DNA of 59,954 nucleotides from positions 1 to 59,954 of the forward strand of contig JAHAZA010000001.1 of assembly GCA_018385415.1 (NCBI GenBank). Direction: 5' to 3'. Below the pieces are notes generated by a model that saw only the letters and a list, made by a program, of their open reading frames with translations, searched no databases and was not told where the DNA came from. Every line of letters begins with the position of its first letter. The stretch's first letter is position 1. This document shows, piece after piece, positions 17,380 to 26,537 of this stretch. Made by a program: the position numbers and the translations under genes. The DNA is from Treponema sp. Its GTDB lineage: Bacteria > Spirochaetota > Spirochaetia > Treponematales > Treponemataceae.

Positions 17380-18057
17380 TTATTTTTCAGAAATAAGCTG
17401 TGTCTTTGAATCAAGCTTAAGGCTTCCACAGTTTTCTGCATCTCTGAGCTTAAGAACATCAAGTGAAGTTCCGTCTGCTTTTGGTTCAATGTGGAGAACT
17501 GCAGAAATCAATTGCATTACATCAGCTGGAGCACAGTCTGAAAGCTTGCTACTTTCTTCTGTAGCTGTTAACCAGATTGTCATGCTTTCTGATTTTGCGA
17601 AATCTTCAACTGCTTTAAGGTCAGCTGCTGTTACGCCTTTGATGTTGATTCCATCAATAACGAGTGCAGAGATTTTTGTTCCTGCTGATTTGAGAGCTGA
17701 AACAGTATTTACAACTTTTGCAAGTGTAAAGTTTTCTGGGTTAAAGTTGAGAATTACGCGTTCACGCATAATTTCTTCTTTAAGTTCCTGTGCGTTTGAA
17801 ATGTTCTTTTTCTTAGCAATTTCAGCAAATACTGATGAGTACCAAGAAATAACATTTGAAGATTCCTGATCGAATGATACGTGAACAAGGTTCTTGTCAT
17901 TTAAGAGTGAATCCATTGCAAACTGTACGAGAACTGAAGTTTTTCCCAATCCCTTCTTAGAAGTAATAAGTCCAACTTCACCAGCTTTAAGACCACCATT
18001 AGTGATCTTGTCAAAAGCACGGATAGGGCTGCAATCAAATAAATCTTTCTTATTCAT
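17380..18057 (-). CDS. RecA/KaiC-like P-loop ATPase of unknown role
   Basis: 225 residues. It begins like RecA/DnaB-type proteins (FDKITNGGLKAGEVGLITSKKGLGKTSVLVQFAMD): the Walker A is SKKGLGKTS (about 33-41), and ALVIDG (about 135-140) fits Walker B. The LHIEP...LKLRDAENCG end resembles the RecA-like core of replicative helicases and KaiC. It starts 22 nt after fusA with an AGGAGG Shine-Dalgarno, so it is co-transcribed with EF-G. Function is not known to me. Confidence 0.75.
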   Translation of the reverse strand: MNKKDLFDCSPIRAFDKITNGGLKAGEVGLITSKKGLGKTSVLVQFAMDSLLNDKNLVHVSFDQESSNVISWYSSVFAEIAKKKNISNAQELKEEIMRERVILNFNPENFTLAKVVNTVSALKSAGTKISALVIDGINIKGVTAADLKAVEDFAKSESMTIWLTATEESSKLSDCAPADVMQLISAVLHIEPKADGTSLDVLKLRDAENCGSLKLDSKTQLISEK

Positions 18058-18079
18058 ATTGTGTTCCTCCTAATAGGAA

Positions 18080-20176
18080 TTATTTATTTCCAGCTGCTTT
18101 TTCAGCTTTGTATTTAGCCTGGAGTTCTTCAGCAACGTTGTTTGGAACTTTACCATACTTAAGGAATTCCATAGAGAATTCTGCTTTACCCTGAGTTGAA
18201 GAACGGAGAATAGTAGAGAATCCGAACATTTCTGAAAGTGGAACTTCTGCGTTAACTACTGACATGTTGTTTTCATCTGTAGAGTCTACGATTACACCAC
18301 GGCGCTGGTTGATCAAACCGAACATGTTACCCTGGAATTCTGTAGGTCCTTCGATAGAAACTTTCATGATAGGTTCGAGGATAGCTGGTTTTGCTTTTTC
18401 ATAAGCTTCACGGAATGCACCAATAGCTGCAATCTGGAATGCGTTATCGTTAGAGTCTACCGGGTGGTACTGACCATCATTGATTGTTACTTTAACACCA
18501 ACGATAGGGAATCCAATGAGTGAACCCTTTTCAATAGCTTTTCTGAAACCTTTATCACAAGATGGGATATATTCGTTAGGAATAGCACCACCTTTGATCA
18601 TATCTACGAACTCGTAGTCTTTTTCTGCCAATGGTTCGATGAATCCGGCAACGCGACCGTACTGACCAGAACCACCAGTCTGTTTTTTGTGTGTGTAGTT
18701 GAATTCTGCACGCTGTGTGATAGATTCACGGTAAGCTACCTGTGGAGCACCTGTTTCTACTTCACACTTATATTCACGTTTCATACGTTCAACGTATACT
18801 GCAAGGTGTAATTCACCCATACCTTTGATGATAGTTTCGCCTGATTCTGGGTCCATGAATGACTGGAATGTAGGGTCTTCTTTTGTAAAGCGGTTGATAG
18901 CTTTACCCATCTGAGCAGCAGCCTGTTTGTCTTTTGGTTTAATAGAAAGTGAGATAACTGGTTTTGGAACGTACATTGAAGCCATAGAATAGTTAATTCC
19001 ACCGCTTACGAATGTATCACCTGAGGCACAGTCAACACCGAACAATGCTACGATATCACCAGCTGAAGCTTCGTTGATATCTTCCATCTGAGCAGAGTTC
19101 ATACGTACGAGACGTCCAACCTTGAAACGTTTCTTTGAACGTGTGTTAGTAAGTTCTTCACCTTTCTTAATTTTACCCTGGTAAATACGAGTATATGTCA
19201 ACTGACCGTACTGACCATCATCAAGCTTGAATGCCAATGCAACAGTTGGAGCATTTTCGTCAGATGTCAATGGAACTGGAGCTTCGTTGTTGTCCAAGTC
19301 GAGAGCTTCGTTCTGAATGTCATCTGGAGCAGGGAGGTAGCGAGCAACAGCGTCGAGAAGTGGCTGAATACCTTTATTTACATGAGCTGAACCACAGAAT
19401 ACACCTACAAACTGTTCAGAGAGTGTACCCTTACGGATAGCTGCGTGGATTTTGTCTTCGTTAAGGTTGTCGAAACCATTTTCCATGATTTCTTCCATGA
19501 GTTCGTCATCGAACATTGAAATAGCGTCGAGGAGTTCTTCACGGTATTTTTTAGCATCATCTACCAAGTGAGCTGGGATTTCTGCATAACGCAAGTTTTC
19601 ACCATTGTCACCTTCGAAGTAGATAGCTTTCATAGTTACGAGGTCTACAACACCTTCGAGTTTATCTTCGAGACCGATAGGAAGTTCCATCATGTGTGCG
19701 TTAAGACCGAGTTTTTCGCGAACCTGGTTACATACACGGATAGGATTAGCACCCTGGCGGTCACATTTGTTTACGAATGCAACGCGTGGAACGTGATAAC
19801 GTTTGAGCTGACGGTCTACTGTGATTGACTGTGACTGAACACCAGCAACAGCACAAAGAATCATGATAGCACCATCAAGTACGCGGAGTGAACGTTCAAC
19901 TTCTACGGTAAAGTCTACGTGTCCCGGAGTATCGATCAAGTTAATTGTGTAGTCTTTCCACTGAACCTGTGTTGCAGCAGACTGAATTGTAATACCACGT
20001 TCGCGTTCCAATTCCATGTTATCCATTACGGCACCAACACCGTCTTTACCACGAACTTCATGGATAGCGTGAATCTTGTTACAGTAGAACAAGATACGTT
20101 CTGATGTAGTTGTCTTTCCTGAGTCAATGTGGGCAGAAATACCGATATTTCTCACTTTTGAAAGATCAAATTCCAT
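18080..20176 (-). CDS. fusA: Elongation factor G, spirochaete/mitochondrial EF-G1 type
   Basis: 698 residues, full length. G domain motifs AHIDSGKTT (about 14-22), DTPGH (about 81-85), NKCDR (about 135-139); then domain II and the III-V core ending in EFSMEFLKYGKVP. The stretch HEVRGKDGVGAVMDNMELERERGITIQSAATQVQW is the pattern of spirochaetal EF-G1 and mitochondrial EF-G1, which carry out translocation while a second EF-G handles ribosome recycling. GAGAGG Shine-Dalgarno. The RecA-like ATPase follows in the same operon. Confidence 0.95.
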   Translation of the reverse strand: MEFDLSKVRNIGISAHIDSGKTTTSERILFYCNKIHAIHEVRGKDGVGAVMDNMELERERGITIQSAATQVQWKDYTINLIDTPGHVDFTVEVERSLRVLDGAIMILCAVAGVQSQSITVDRQLKRYHVPRVAFVNKCDRQGANPIRVCNQVREKLGLNAHMMELPIGLEDKLEGVVDLVTMKAIYFEGDNGENLRYAEIPAHLVDDAKKYREELLDAISMFDDELMEEIMENGFDNLNEDKIHAAIRKGTLSEQFVGVFCGSAHVNKGIQPLLDAVARYLPAPDDIQNEALDLDNNEAPVPLTSDENAPTVALAFKLDDGQYGQLTYTRIYQGKIKKGEELTNTRSKKRFKVGRLVRMNSAQMEDINEASAGDIVALFGVDCASGDTFVSGGINYSMASMYVPKPVISLSIKPKDKQAAAQMGKAINRFTKEDPTFQSFMDPESGETIIKGMGELHLAVYVERMKREYKCEVETGAPQVAYRESITQRAEFNYTHKKQTGGSGQYGRVAGFIEPLAEKDYEFVDMIKGGAIPNEYIPSCDKGFRKAIEKGSLIGFPIVGVKVTINDGQYHPVDSNDNAFQIAAIGAFREAYEKAKPAILEPIMKVSIEGPTEFQGNMFGLINQRRGVIVDSTDENNMSVVNAEVPLSEMFGFSTILRSSTQGKAEFSMEFLKYGKVPNNVAEELQAKYKAEKAAGNK

Positions 20177-20259
20177 ATTGTTTACCTCTCATAAATAAAT
20201 TCAATGAATTTAAAAAAGTTTTGACAGTATATTCTACAATACTACACGTTTTTCCACTA

Positions 20260-21801
20260 TTATTCAACTAGTAGAGTCGAGCAAACCTGAATTTTCCCTG
20301 TTATTTTAAGCTTTTTAATAATCTGGCAAAGTGTTATTCCAAGTGTGAATTTTGGTGTTACGCTGTTATTTTTATAGTCAAGATTTACAGAAAAACTTGC
20401 GTTTGACAAAGGACAGTTTTTAATTCCAGAGGAAACTGTTATTGTCTGGTTGTGTTCATTTTTTTCTATAAGTTTTTTTTCCGAAAAAAATTCTTTTGCC
20501 CTAATGGATAAATTAAAATCTTTGAAATAACGGGTAAAGGTTATTGAAAAGGAATGATACAGGTCCTGTTGATTATCGAAGTCTGAAAAAGTGAAAGGTT
20601 TTTGACTGTGAGCCTGGGGACCCGAAAATTCCCCAAGCACAAGATTATTCATTCTATATAGAAAGTAAATGTAATTATCCTCAAATAGAACAGAGGTTCC
20701 TGCTGCAAGAGAAAGGGTCTGAGTCGCTTTTTGGTTATAGCCTTCTTCATTAAGGGAATAATCATAGAGTGCAGTTATTCCAGAATTGATGGTGGCGTTC
20801 TTGCAGAACACTGTAAAAGCTGGAGTTATCTTGAATTGATATATATTTTTCTCAAGATTTCCTGACATAGTGTAAAATGAGCTCCCTTGATTAATGAAGG
20901 CAGTGTCTGCGAAGAAAATTCCTCCTGATAAATTAAAAATACCATAATGAAAAAAATATTCAAAAGTTGTAAAAAACCTGATGGTAGAAAAAGGATTTGA
21001 AACAGCTCCAAAAGAAAGTTTAGTCTGGAATAAAGGTACTGAAGCCATAAGTTCAATGCAGGTGGACCATTGTTTATCCATAGTAAAGACAGTAGTCTGA
21101 TTTTTGTAGGAGGTTTGATTTTTAGGACTAAGGCTAAATGTGGTAAAAGCTCCTGATAACGCTGTTCTTATAAAGTCTGAAAGTTCAAATTTGGAAAAAA
21201 AAGCAAAAAGGAAATCAGAATTTTCCGTAATGGCTGTTTCAACTGCAAAATTACTTGTCTTTCCTGAAAAAGAAATTGCAATGGGACGTTCTGAAGCGCT
21301 TTTCTGTGCTCCAGAAATTCCAAGTCCTGTACTGACTGAAAGTGATGAGGAAAAAGGACCGGGATTTGAATAAAATGATGGACTTTTGAGAAAACTGACT
21401 GCCTGACTAAAGTTTAATGTTCCTATCGAAACAGAACAGGGTATTTTTACTTGAGCATCAGGAATTTTGGAAAAATCCAGATTAAAGGACCAGGCGCTCT
21501 TTTTCTGCTGGTTTTGAAAATCCTGAAAAGTTTTTAGGTCTTGAAGCTGAATCAGTTTTATCGAAGAGGAGTTCTGATAAAAACGAAAATCAAAGGGTAA
21601 AGCGGTCAGTTTTAATCCGTAAGTCAGATTGAAGGTGGATAATGTAAAGTCCTCTTTTTCGTACACTGTTTTGGGAATGTTTACATTCAGGCTGGAGAAT
21701 AATTCCAGATCTGTTGGTGAGGAACTGGAAAAGAGCGCCCTGGTGGTAAAGAAAAATATGAGAATAAAAAGAAGTCGTCTGAAGCGGGAAAAATGATTCA
21801 T
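20260..21801 (-). CDS. Large exported protein, probable outer-membrane barrel
   Basis: 513 residues with a signal peptide (RRLLFILIFFFTTRALFSSSS). The mature chain is rich in Ser, Phe, Thr and Asn with many alternating amphipathic strands, consistent with an outer-membrane or surface beta protein; no recognised domain and few charged clusters. No Shine-Dalgarno is evident. Next gene in the same direction is fusA after 83 bp. It may be specific to treponemes; function unknown. Confidence 0.65.
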   Translation of the reverse strand: MNHFSRFRRLLFILIFFFTTRALFSSSSPTDLELFSSLNVNIPKTVYEKEDFTLSTFNLTYGLKLTALPFDFRFYQNSSSIKLIQLQDLKTFQDFQNQQKKSAWSFNLDFSKIPDAQVKIPCSVSIGTLNFSQAVSFLKSPSFYSNPGPFSSSLSVSTGLGISGAQKSASERPIAISFSGKTSNFAVETAITENSDFLFAFFSKFELSDFIRTALSGAFTTFSLSPKNQTSYKNQTTVFTMDKQWSTCIELMASVPLFQTKLSFGAVSNPFSTIRFFTTFEYFFHYGIFNLSGGIFFADTAFINQGSSFYTMSGNLEKNIYQFKITPAFTVFCKNATINSGITALYDYSLNEEGYNQKATQTLSLAAGTSVLFEDNYIYFLYRMNNLVLGEFSGPQAHSQKPFTFSDFDNQQDLYHSFSITFTRYFKDFNLSIRAKEFFSEKKLIEKNEHNQTITVSSGIKNCPLSNASFSVNLDYKNNSVTPKFTLGITLCQIIKKLKITGKIQVCSTLLVE

Positions 21802-21853
21802 ATAATATTCATATGTTTTTTTTGAAAAAATTCACTTTATAAAAAAAAATAGT

Positions 21854-21879
21854 TAAAAAAAAAAATCAAATTCCGATAA
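21854..21879 (+). promoter_or_regulatory. Putative sigma-28 (FliA)-type promoter of the SPOR gene
   Basis: TAAA (21854-21857), 14 bp, TCCGATAA (21872-21879). The -10 fits the sigma-28 consensus GCCGATAA; the -35 lies in an A-run, so is weak. Same 13-bp AATTCCGATAATT as at 50651-50663. Confidence 0.45.
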
Positions 21880-21948
21880 TTGAGTAAGCGAAAGCTTTAG
21901 ATTAAGAAAATTTTAATCAAAGGTTATATACATATAGAGGTTTATTTT

Positions 21949-22818
21949 ATGGAACAGAAGAAAATTTTATGGATTATTACAGCGTCAGGAATTTTCCTTA
22001 CAGTAGTTTTTCTTTTTGCCTTAATTGTTGTACGAACAAAAACATCAAACGTTCCTTCAAGAGCTCAAATGCCAGCAATTGAAAAACCAATGGCTACTCC
22101 AGTTCCACAGAAAACAGATGATTCATTAACTGCTGATTCTGTAGCAATCAGCAAGGAAGATATTGAAAATCTTTCTGAAGCATCAGAATCAGAAGATACT
22201 TTGGCTGATGCAGGTGAATCTGTAAATCCTATTATTAAAAATGATGATGGAACTGTTACAATTGATTTGAATCAGGTAAATGGCTCGACAACTGTATCAG
22301 CAGTAATTCCAAGAAATGACGCAACTGCAGCTGCAATGGAAAATAAAAAGCAAAGTGAAAAAGCTGATACAATTTATACAGTTGCACCTTCAAGTAAGAC
22401 TGCAGCTGAGGTAGAAGCAGAAAAGCAGGCTGCAGTTTTGAATGCATCGGGTGCAAAACCTCAGACGGTTACATCTGCTGGAATTTCAAAAACTCAAACA
22501 ACTGTAACACCAGCTGCAAAATCGTCAGTTGCCGCAGCTACTGCAGTAAACGTTAAGCCAGTTTCTGTTGAAACAACAAAATACTGGGTTCAGTGTGCAG
22601 CTTACACAAGTAAGAAAACTGCTGATCAAGCTCGTTCAAAGCTTGATGAAAACAGAATTCCTGCAGAAGTATTTACTTATCAGGATGCAAAAAAGAATCT
22701 TTTCTATCGTGTAAGAGTTGGTCCTTATACAACAAAGAGTGAAGCTGAATATTGGAAGAATCGTATATCACAGATTGATTCATTCAAGACTGCTCAAAGT
22801 TATATTACAATGAACTAA
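21949..22818 (+). CDS. SPOR domain protein, single-pass membrane anchored
   Basis: 289 residues: an N-terminal transmembrane helix (ILWIITASGIFLTVVFLFALIVV, about 5-28), a long Ala/Thr/Ser-rich periplasmic linker (about 35-205), and a C-terminal SPOR domain (about 210-285: WVQCAAYTSKKTADQARSKL...YRVRVGPYTTKSEAEYWK). SPOR domains bind denuded glycan strands of septal peptidoglycan, so this is a cell-division or envelope-remodelling protein. AGAGG Shine-Dalgarno; possible sigma-28 promoter upstream. Confidence 0.88.
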   Translation: MEQKKILWIITASGIFLTVVFLFALIVVRTKTSNVPSRAQMPAIEKPMATPVPQKTDDSLTADSVAISKEDIENLSEASESEDTLADAGESVNPIIKNDDGTVTIDLNQVNGSTTVSAVIPRNDATAAAMENKKQSEKADTIYTVAPSSKTAAEVEAEKQAAVLNASGAKPQTVTSAGISKTQTTVTPAAKSSVAAATAVNVKPVSVETTKYWVQCAAYTSKKTADQARSKLDENRIPAEVFTYQDAKKNLFYRVRVGPYTTKSEAEYWKNRISQIDSFKTAQSYITMN

Positions 22819-22840
22819 AAAAAGACCAGAGCTTATGAAG

Positions 22841-22886
22841 TGCACCCCTAAAGTTGGACAAATAAAGTTCAATTTTAGAAGGTGCA
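22841..22886 (+). mobile_element. 46-bp IS150-like inverted-repeat element, copy 1
   Basis: Starts TGCACCCCTAAAGTTGGAC and ends GTTCAATTTTAGAAGGTGCA, so its two ends are imperfect inverted copies around a 7-nt centre, then T7. It differs from 59668-59713 at two positions. The ends resemble terminal repeats of IS150-group IS3 elements; there is no transposase between them. It may also act as a terminator between the convergent SPOR and coaE genes. Confidence 0.65.
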
Positions 22887-22898
22887 TTTTTTTATGTC

Positions 22899-23525
22899 TT
22901 AATTTTTTACAACTATAATCTGTTTTCCTGTCTGTTTATATTTTTCAAACAAATTCTTCTGTGCAGAAAATCGCTGCAAAATATGCATTTCGTTCATATG
23001 ATCACGCTTTCTGGCTCTGTTAAAGCGTTTAATCCAGTTTGCCTGAACATAAACAATCAAATCGCATTTATCCAGAAGCTTAGGTGTTTTATATAAAACT
23101 GTGGCATTGAGAATAATTCCCTTAGGGCGATTTTCTTTTAATTCATTTGTAGACTTTATAAAAGCTTTGATATTTTCTGTAAGGGCAGGATAGATTATGC
23201 TTTCATGTTTTTTTAAAAGCTGACTGTTACTGAAAAGTAAAGAACCCAATGCACGACGGTCAAGTTCGTTGTTTTCAGTTCTGATTCTGATACCTTGTTT
23301 TTCTGCAATACTTTCAAATGCTGCAAATACATCTTCTGTTTTTTCTTCAAGAACTTTATGTACTTCTTTATCAAGGTCAATGGAAATAAATCCCAGCTTT
23401 TCAAATTCCTGACATACAAAATTTTTACCAGACGCCATTGCACCTGTTACACAAAATACAGGCTTTTTTGAAGTAATCTCAGGTAATACAAATTTTTCAA
23501 TTTGCTTAAGAATCTTATTGTTCAT
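22899..23525 (-). CDS. coaE: Dephospho-CoA kinase
   Basis: 208 residues. A P-loop near residue 28 (VTGAMASGKNF, with Asn where Thr/Ser is usual after GK), DLDKEVHKVL as the CoaE substrate motif, LDRRALGSLLF and the kinase lid KRFNRARKRD. It phosphorylates dephospho-CoA in the last step of CoA synthesis. The ATG overlaps the polA stop by 1 nt (TGATG), so it is translationally coupled. The N-terminus is about 20 residues longer than in E. coli. Confidence 0.88.
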   Translation of the reverse strand: MNNKILKQIEKFVLPEITSKKPVFCVTGAMASGKNFVCQEFEKLGFISIDLDKEVHKVLEEKTEDVFAAFESIAEKQGIRIRTENNELDRRALGSLLFSNSQLLKKHESIIYPALTENIKAFIKSTNELKENRPKGIILNATVLYKTPKLLDKCDLIVYVQANWIKRFNRARKRDHMNEMHILQRFSAQKNLFEKYKQTGKQIIVVKN

Positions 23526-26413
23526 CAGTGGAATTCTCCCCAGTTTTTCCCGTATTCAATGCTAACACGAAGTGGAATACTAAGTTTTACTGCGTTTTCC
23601 ATATTTTCTTTAATCAATTTGAGTGTATTATCAATTGCTTCCTGATTGTCAGGACATTCAAAGATAAGTTCATCGTGAACCTGTAAAAGCATTTTTGCTC
23701 CTGTAGGATTTGTTCTAAGAGCTGTGTTTACTTTTAACATGGCCATTTTTACGATATCTGCTGCAGACCCTTGGATCGGTGTGTTAACAGCAATTCGTTC
23801 TGCTGCAGCTTGATCATTTTTATTTGCATTATTAATGGTAGGAATAAATCGTGAACGGCCAAAGATTGTGCTTACCCGGCACTTTTCGTGAGCCTCCTGA
23901 ATAGTTTCAGAAATAAAACGCTGGATGCTTGCATATTCAGTAAAATAGCTTGTAATAAATTCCTGGGCCTGGGTTCGTGAAATTCCCAGTTCATTGGAAA
24001 GTCGGAATGCGCTCATGCCGTAGATAACGCCAAAGTTTATTGTCTTTGCAAGCCGTCTCATGTCCGCAGTTACTTCTTCTTGTGGAACTTTGTAGATGAG
24101 CGAAGCGGTTGCCTTGTGAACGTCAGTACCTTCAGTGAATGCTTTGCACATGTTAGGATCTTTTGAAAGATGGGCCATGACTACAAGTTCAATCTGGGAA
24201 TAGTCTGCAGAAATGAAAACTGTTCCAGGTTTACTTGTAAAGGCTGAACGGATGCGTCGGCCCTGTTCACTGCGGACAGGAATGTTCTGAAGGTTAGGGT
24301 CTTTACATGAAAGTCGGCCTGTGGCTGTTCCTGTCTGGACAAATGTTGTATGTATCAAAGAATCCTCGTCGGTTAATTTTGGTAAGGCTTCGACATAGGT
24401 AGATAACAGCTTTGAAAGTTCTCTGTATTCAAGTATCTTTTTGGGAACAGGGTCATAAACTGAAAGTTCTTCAAGAACAGAAGTGTCGGTTGAGTAACCG
24501 GTCTTTGTTTTTTTTGAAGGTTTTAGACCTCGTTCTGTAAATAAAACCTCCTGAAGCTGTTTTGTTGAGGCGATGTTGAATTCATGACCGACAATGCTGA
24601 AAATTTCTTTTTCAAGATTTGAAATCTGAGATGAAAGTTCCTTTGAATAATCATAAAGCTGATTTGTATCAAGGTGAATTCCACGAAGTTCCATTTCTGA
24701 GAGAATAGGAATTAAAGGAAGTTCCATTTCATTGAAAAGTTTTTCTTTATAGAACTTTTTAATCAAGGCATTGAGCTTTTTGTAAAGTGCAAGAGTAATT
24801 ACAGGCTTTTCTCCAATGTATTGGGCAAGATCTTTCTGATCTGCATCTTTTAAACTGTTGTCTTTTGAAACGATTTCATCATATTCAGTTTTAAGAATCG
24901 CCAGTTTTTTTTCTGCAAGAATATCAAGGGCATAAGGATTATTTCCCAGTTCTTCAGGATCTAAAAGCCATGCCGCAATCATTGTGTCAAAGAAGGAAAG
25001 TGATGTATCAGATTCTTCAAGACATTTAAGACCATTGTGGCGCAAAACCTTGTAAGTAAATTTCATGTCATGGAAAATTAATCTGGAATCTGTCTGATCA
25101 AATAATTTTTGGATTGCCTTGATTCCTTCAGTAACAGAAAGGCTTCCTTGAGAAAATAAATCTTCTCCTGAAGAGAAGGGAATGTAGTAAGAAATTTTGT
25201 CGCTGGATGCAAAACTGATTCCTAAAAGTGCTGAAGAATAATTCTCTTCGTCCAGTGTTTGAACACTGATTGCAATTTCTTTTTTTTCTGCAAGTATTTT
25301 TTCAATTGCTTTTTCAAGTTCTTTTGAACAATCCAAAGTTATGATTTCTGCCTGAATTTTATGAAGAGGAATCAATTTATCTTTCAGTTCTTTTGCATCT
25401 TTTTCAAGCTGAGCCTTTGGATCGTAAGTTGAATTATTGAAACTTGCATTTTCTTCTGTTGTATCTGTTTTTGCTGCAGATTTTTTTGATTTTGCTCCTG
25501 TGGGAATTTCTGATGAAGAAGATTTTTTTCCCAGTGCCAGTTCATTGTACAATTTTGCGCAGGATGGAATTTCATACTTCATCAATTCTTCTGCTGCTTT
25601 TGAAAAATCCAATGATAGAGAAGTGAACTTTGTTATGTCAATTTCATCGCATGGAACTTCTGTGCAAAGGCGGACAAGTTCACGACTCTGGTAAGCGCTT
25701 TCTTTTCCGTCACGGATTTTCTGGCCAATTGCTCCTTTGATTTCGTCAGCATGCTGGTAAATACCGTCAAGATCGCCATACTGGTCAAGAAACTTGCAGG
25801 CTGTCTTTACACCACAGCCTTTGACTCCAGGAATGTTGTCTGCTGTATCTCCATACAATGAAAGTAAGTCCAGCATTTTTTCAGGATATACGCCCCATTC
25901 GGCTTTGACACCTTCGCGGCCGATGACTTTCCATACATCAGCGTGATCTGGTTTTAAAATCTGGGTTGTTTCTGTAACAAGCTGCATTAAATCTTTGTCG
26001 CCAGAAAGAATACGGCAGTTTCGACCTGCTTTTTCGCACTGAGATGCAACAGTTGCAATAATGTCATCGGCTTCGTAGCCGTCACACTGTAAAGTAGGAA
26101 TTCCCATTGCACCTAAAATATCGCATATCCATGGAATCTGTGCATGAAGGTCTTCCGGAGTTTTTGGTCTGTTTGCTTTGTATTGATCAAATATTTTGTG
26201 TCGGAATGTTGGTGTTTTTGAATCCATTGCCGCTATAATATATGAAGGCTTGTAATGTTCCAGAATAGAGTGAAGGTTTCTGAAAAAACCGAAAAGGGCA
26301 GAAACATTTTCACCTTTTGAATTAGTTAATGGGCGTGAAATAAATGCAAAATAACAACGGTAAATAAGACCGTATGAATCAAGAATATAAACTGTGTCGT
26401 CTTTTTTATTCAT
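23525..26413 (-). CDS. polA: DNA polymerase I, with degenerate proofreading domain
   Basis: 962 residues. The 5' nuclease (about 1-295) keeps KANRPKTP, DGYEADDIIAT, SGDKDLMQL and GDTADNIPGV. The polymerase (about 560-962) keeps ADYSQIE, RRLAKTINFGVIYGMS and VHDELIFE. The middle exonuclease domain has the fold but not the metal ligands: the E. coli D355/E357 segment is ISVQTL, NLKYD is DMKFT, and YAAEDAD is YIGEKPV. It fills gaps and removes RNA primers. No Shine-Dalgarno; a promoter ends 6 nt before ATG. Confidence 0.95.
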   Translation of the reverse strand: MNKKDDTVYILDSYGLIYRCYFAFISRPLTNSKGENVSALFGFFRNLHSILEHYKPSYIIAAMDSKTPTFRHKIFDQYKANRPKTPEDLHAQIPWICDILGAMGIPTLQCDGYEADDIIATVASQCEKAGRNCRILSGDKDLMQLVTETTQILKPDHADVWKVIGREGVKAEWGVYPEKMLDLLSLYGDTADNIPGVKGCGVKTACKFLDQYGDLDGIYQHADEIKGAIGQKIRDGKESAYQSRELVRLCTEVPCDEIDITKFTSLSLDFSKAAEELMKYEIPSCAKLYNELALGKKSSSSEIPTGAKSKKSAAKTDTTEENASFNNSTYDPKAQLEKDAKELKDKLIPLHKIQAEIITLDCSKELEKAIEKILAEKKEIAISVQTLDEENYSSALLGISFASSDKISYYIPFSSGEDLFSQGSLSVTEGIKAIQKLFDQTDSRLIFHDMKFTYKVLRHNGLKCLEESDTSLSFFDTMIAAWLLDPEELGNNPYALDILAEKKLAILKTEYDEIVSKDNSLKDADQKDLAQYIGEKPVITLALYKKLNALIKKFYKEKLFNEMELPLIPILSEMELRGIHLDTNQLYDYSKELSSQISNLEKEIFSIVGHEFNIASTKQLQEVLFTERGLKPSKKTKTGYSTDTSVLEELSVYDPVPKKILEYRELSKLLSTYVEALPKLTDEDSLIHTTFVQTGTATGRLSCKDPNLQNIPVRSEQGRRIRSAFTSKPGTVFISADYSQIELVVMAHLSKDPNMCKAFTEGTDVHKATASLIYKVPQEEVTADMRRLAKTINFGVIYGMSAFRLSNELGISRTQAQEFITSYFTEYASIQRFISETIQEAHEKCRVSTIFGRSRFIPTINNANKNDQAAAERIAVNTPIQGSAADIVKMAMLKVNTALRTNPTGAKMLLQVHDELIFECPDNQEAIDNTLKLIKENMENAVKLSIPLRVSIEYGKNWGEFH

Positions 26414-26419
26414 ACAATG

Positions 26420-26448
26420 AATATAGCATGACTGTTTGTAATTTCCAA
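26420..26448 (-). promoter_or_regulatory. polA promoter, predicted leaderless
   Basis: On the minus strand TTGGAA (26448-26443), 17 bp, TATATT (26425-26420), then 6 nt to the ATG. Transcription would start at or next to the start codon. Confidence 0.55.
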
Positions 26449-26467
26449 GTGTATTGTAAAATTGCAG

Positions 26468-26510
26468 AAAAAAAGGATGCCTCCCATAATATTCATGGAA
26501 GCATCCTTTT
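26468..26510 (-). terminator. Terminator of the licheninase gene
   Basis: AAAAGGATGC.TCC (from 26471) pairs with GGA.GCATCCTTTT (to 26510); read on the minus strand the stem is followed by a run of seven T. Confidence 0.85.
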
Positions 26511-26537
26511 ATTCCTTCCGATTTTTATCGATGAAGT

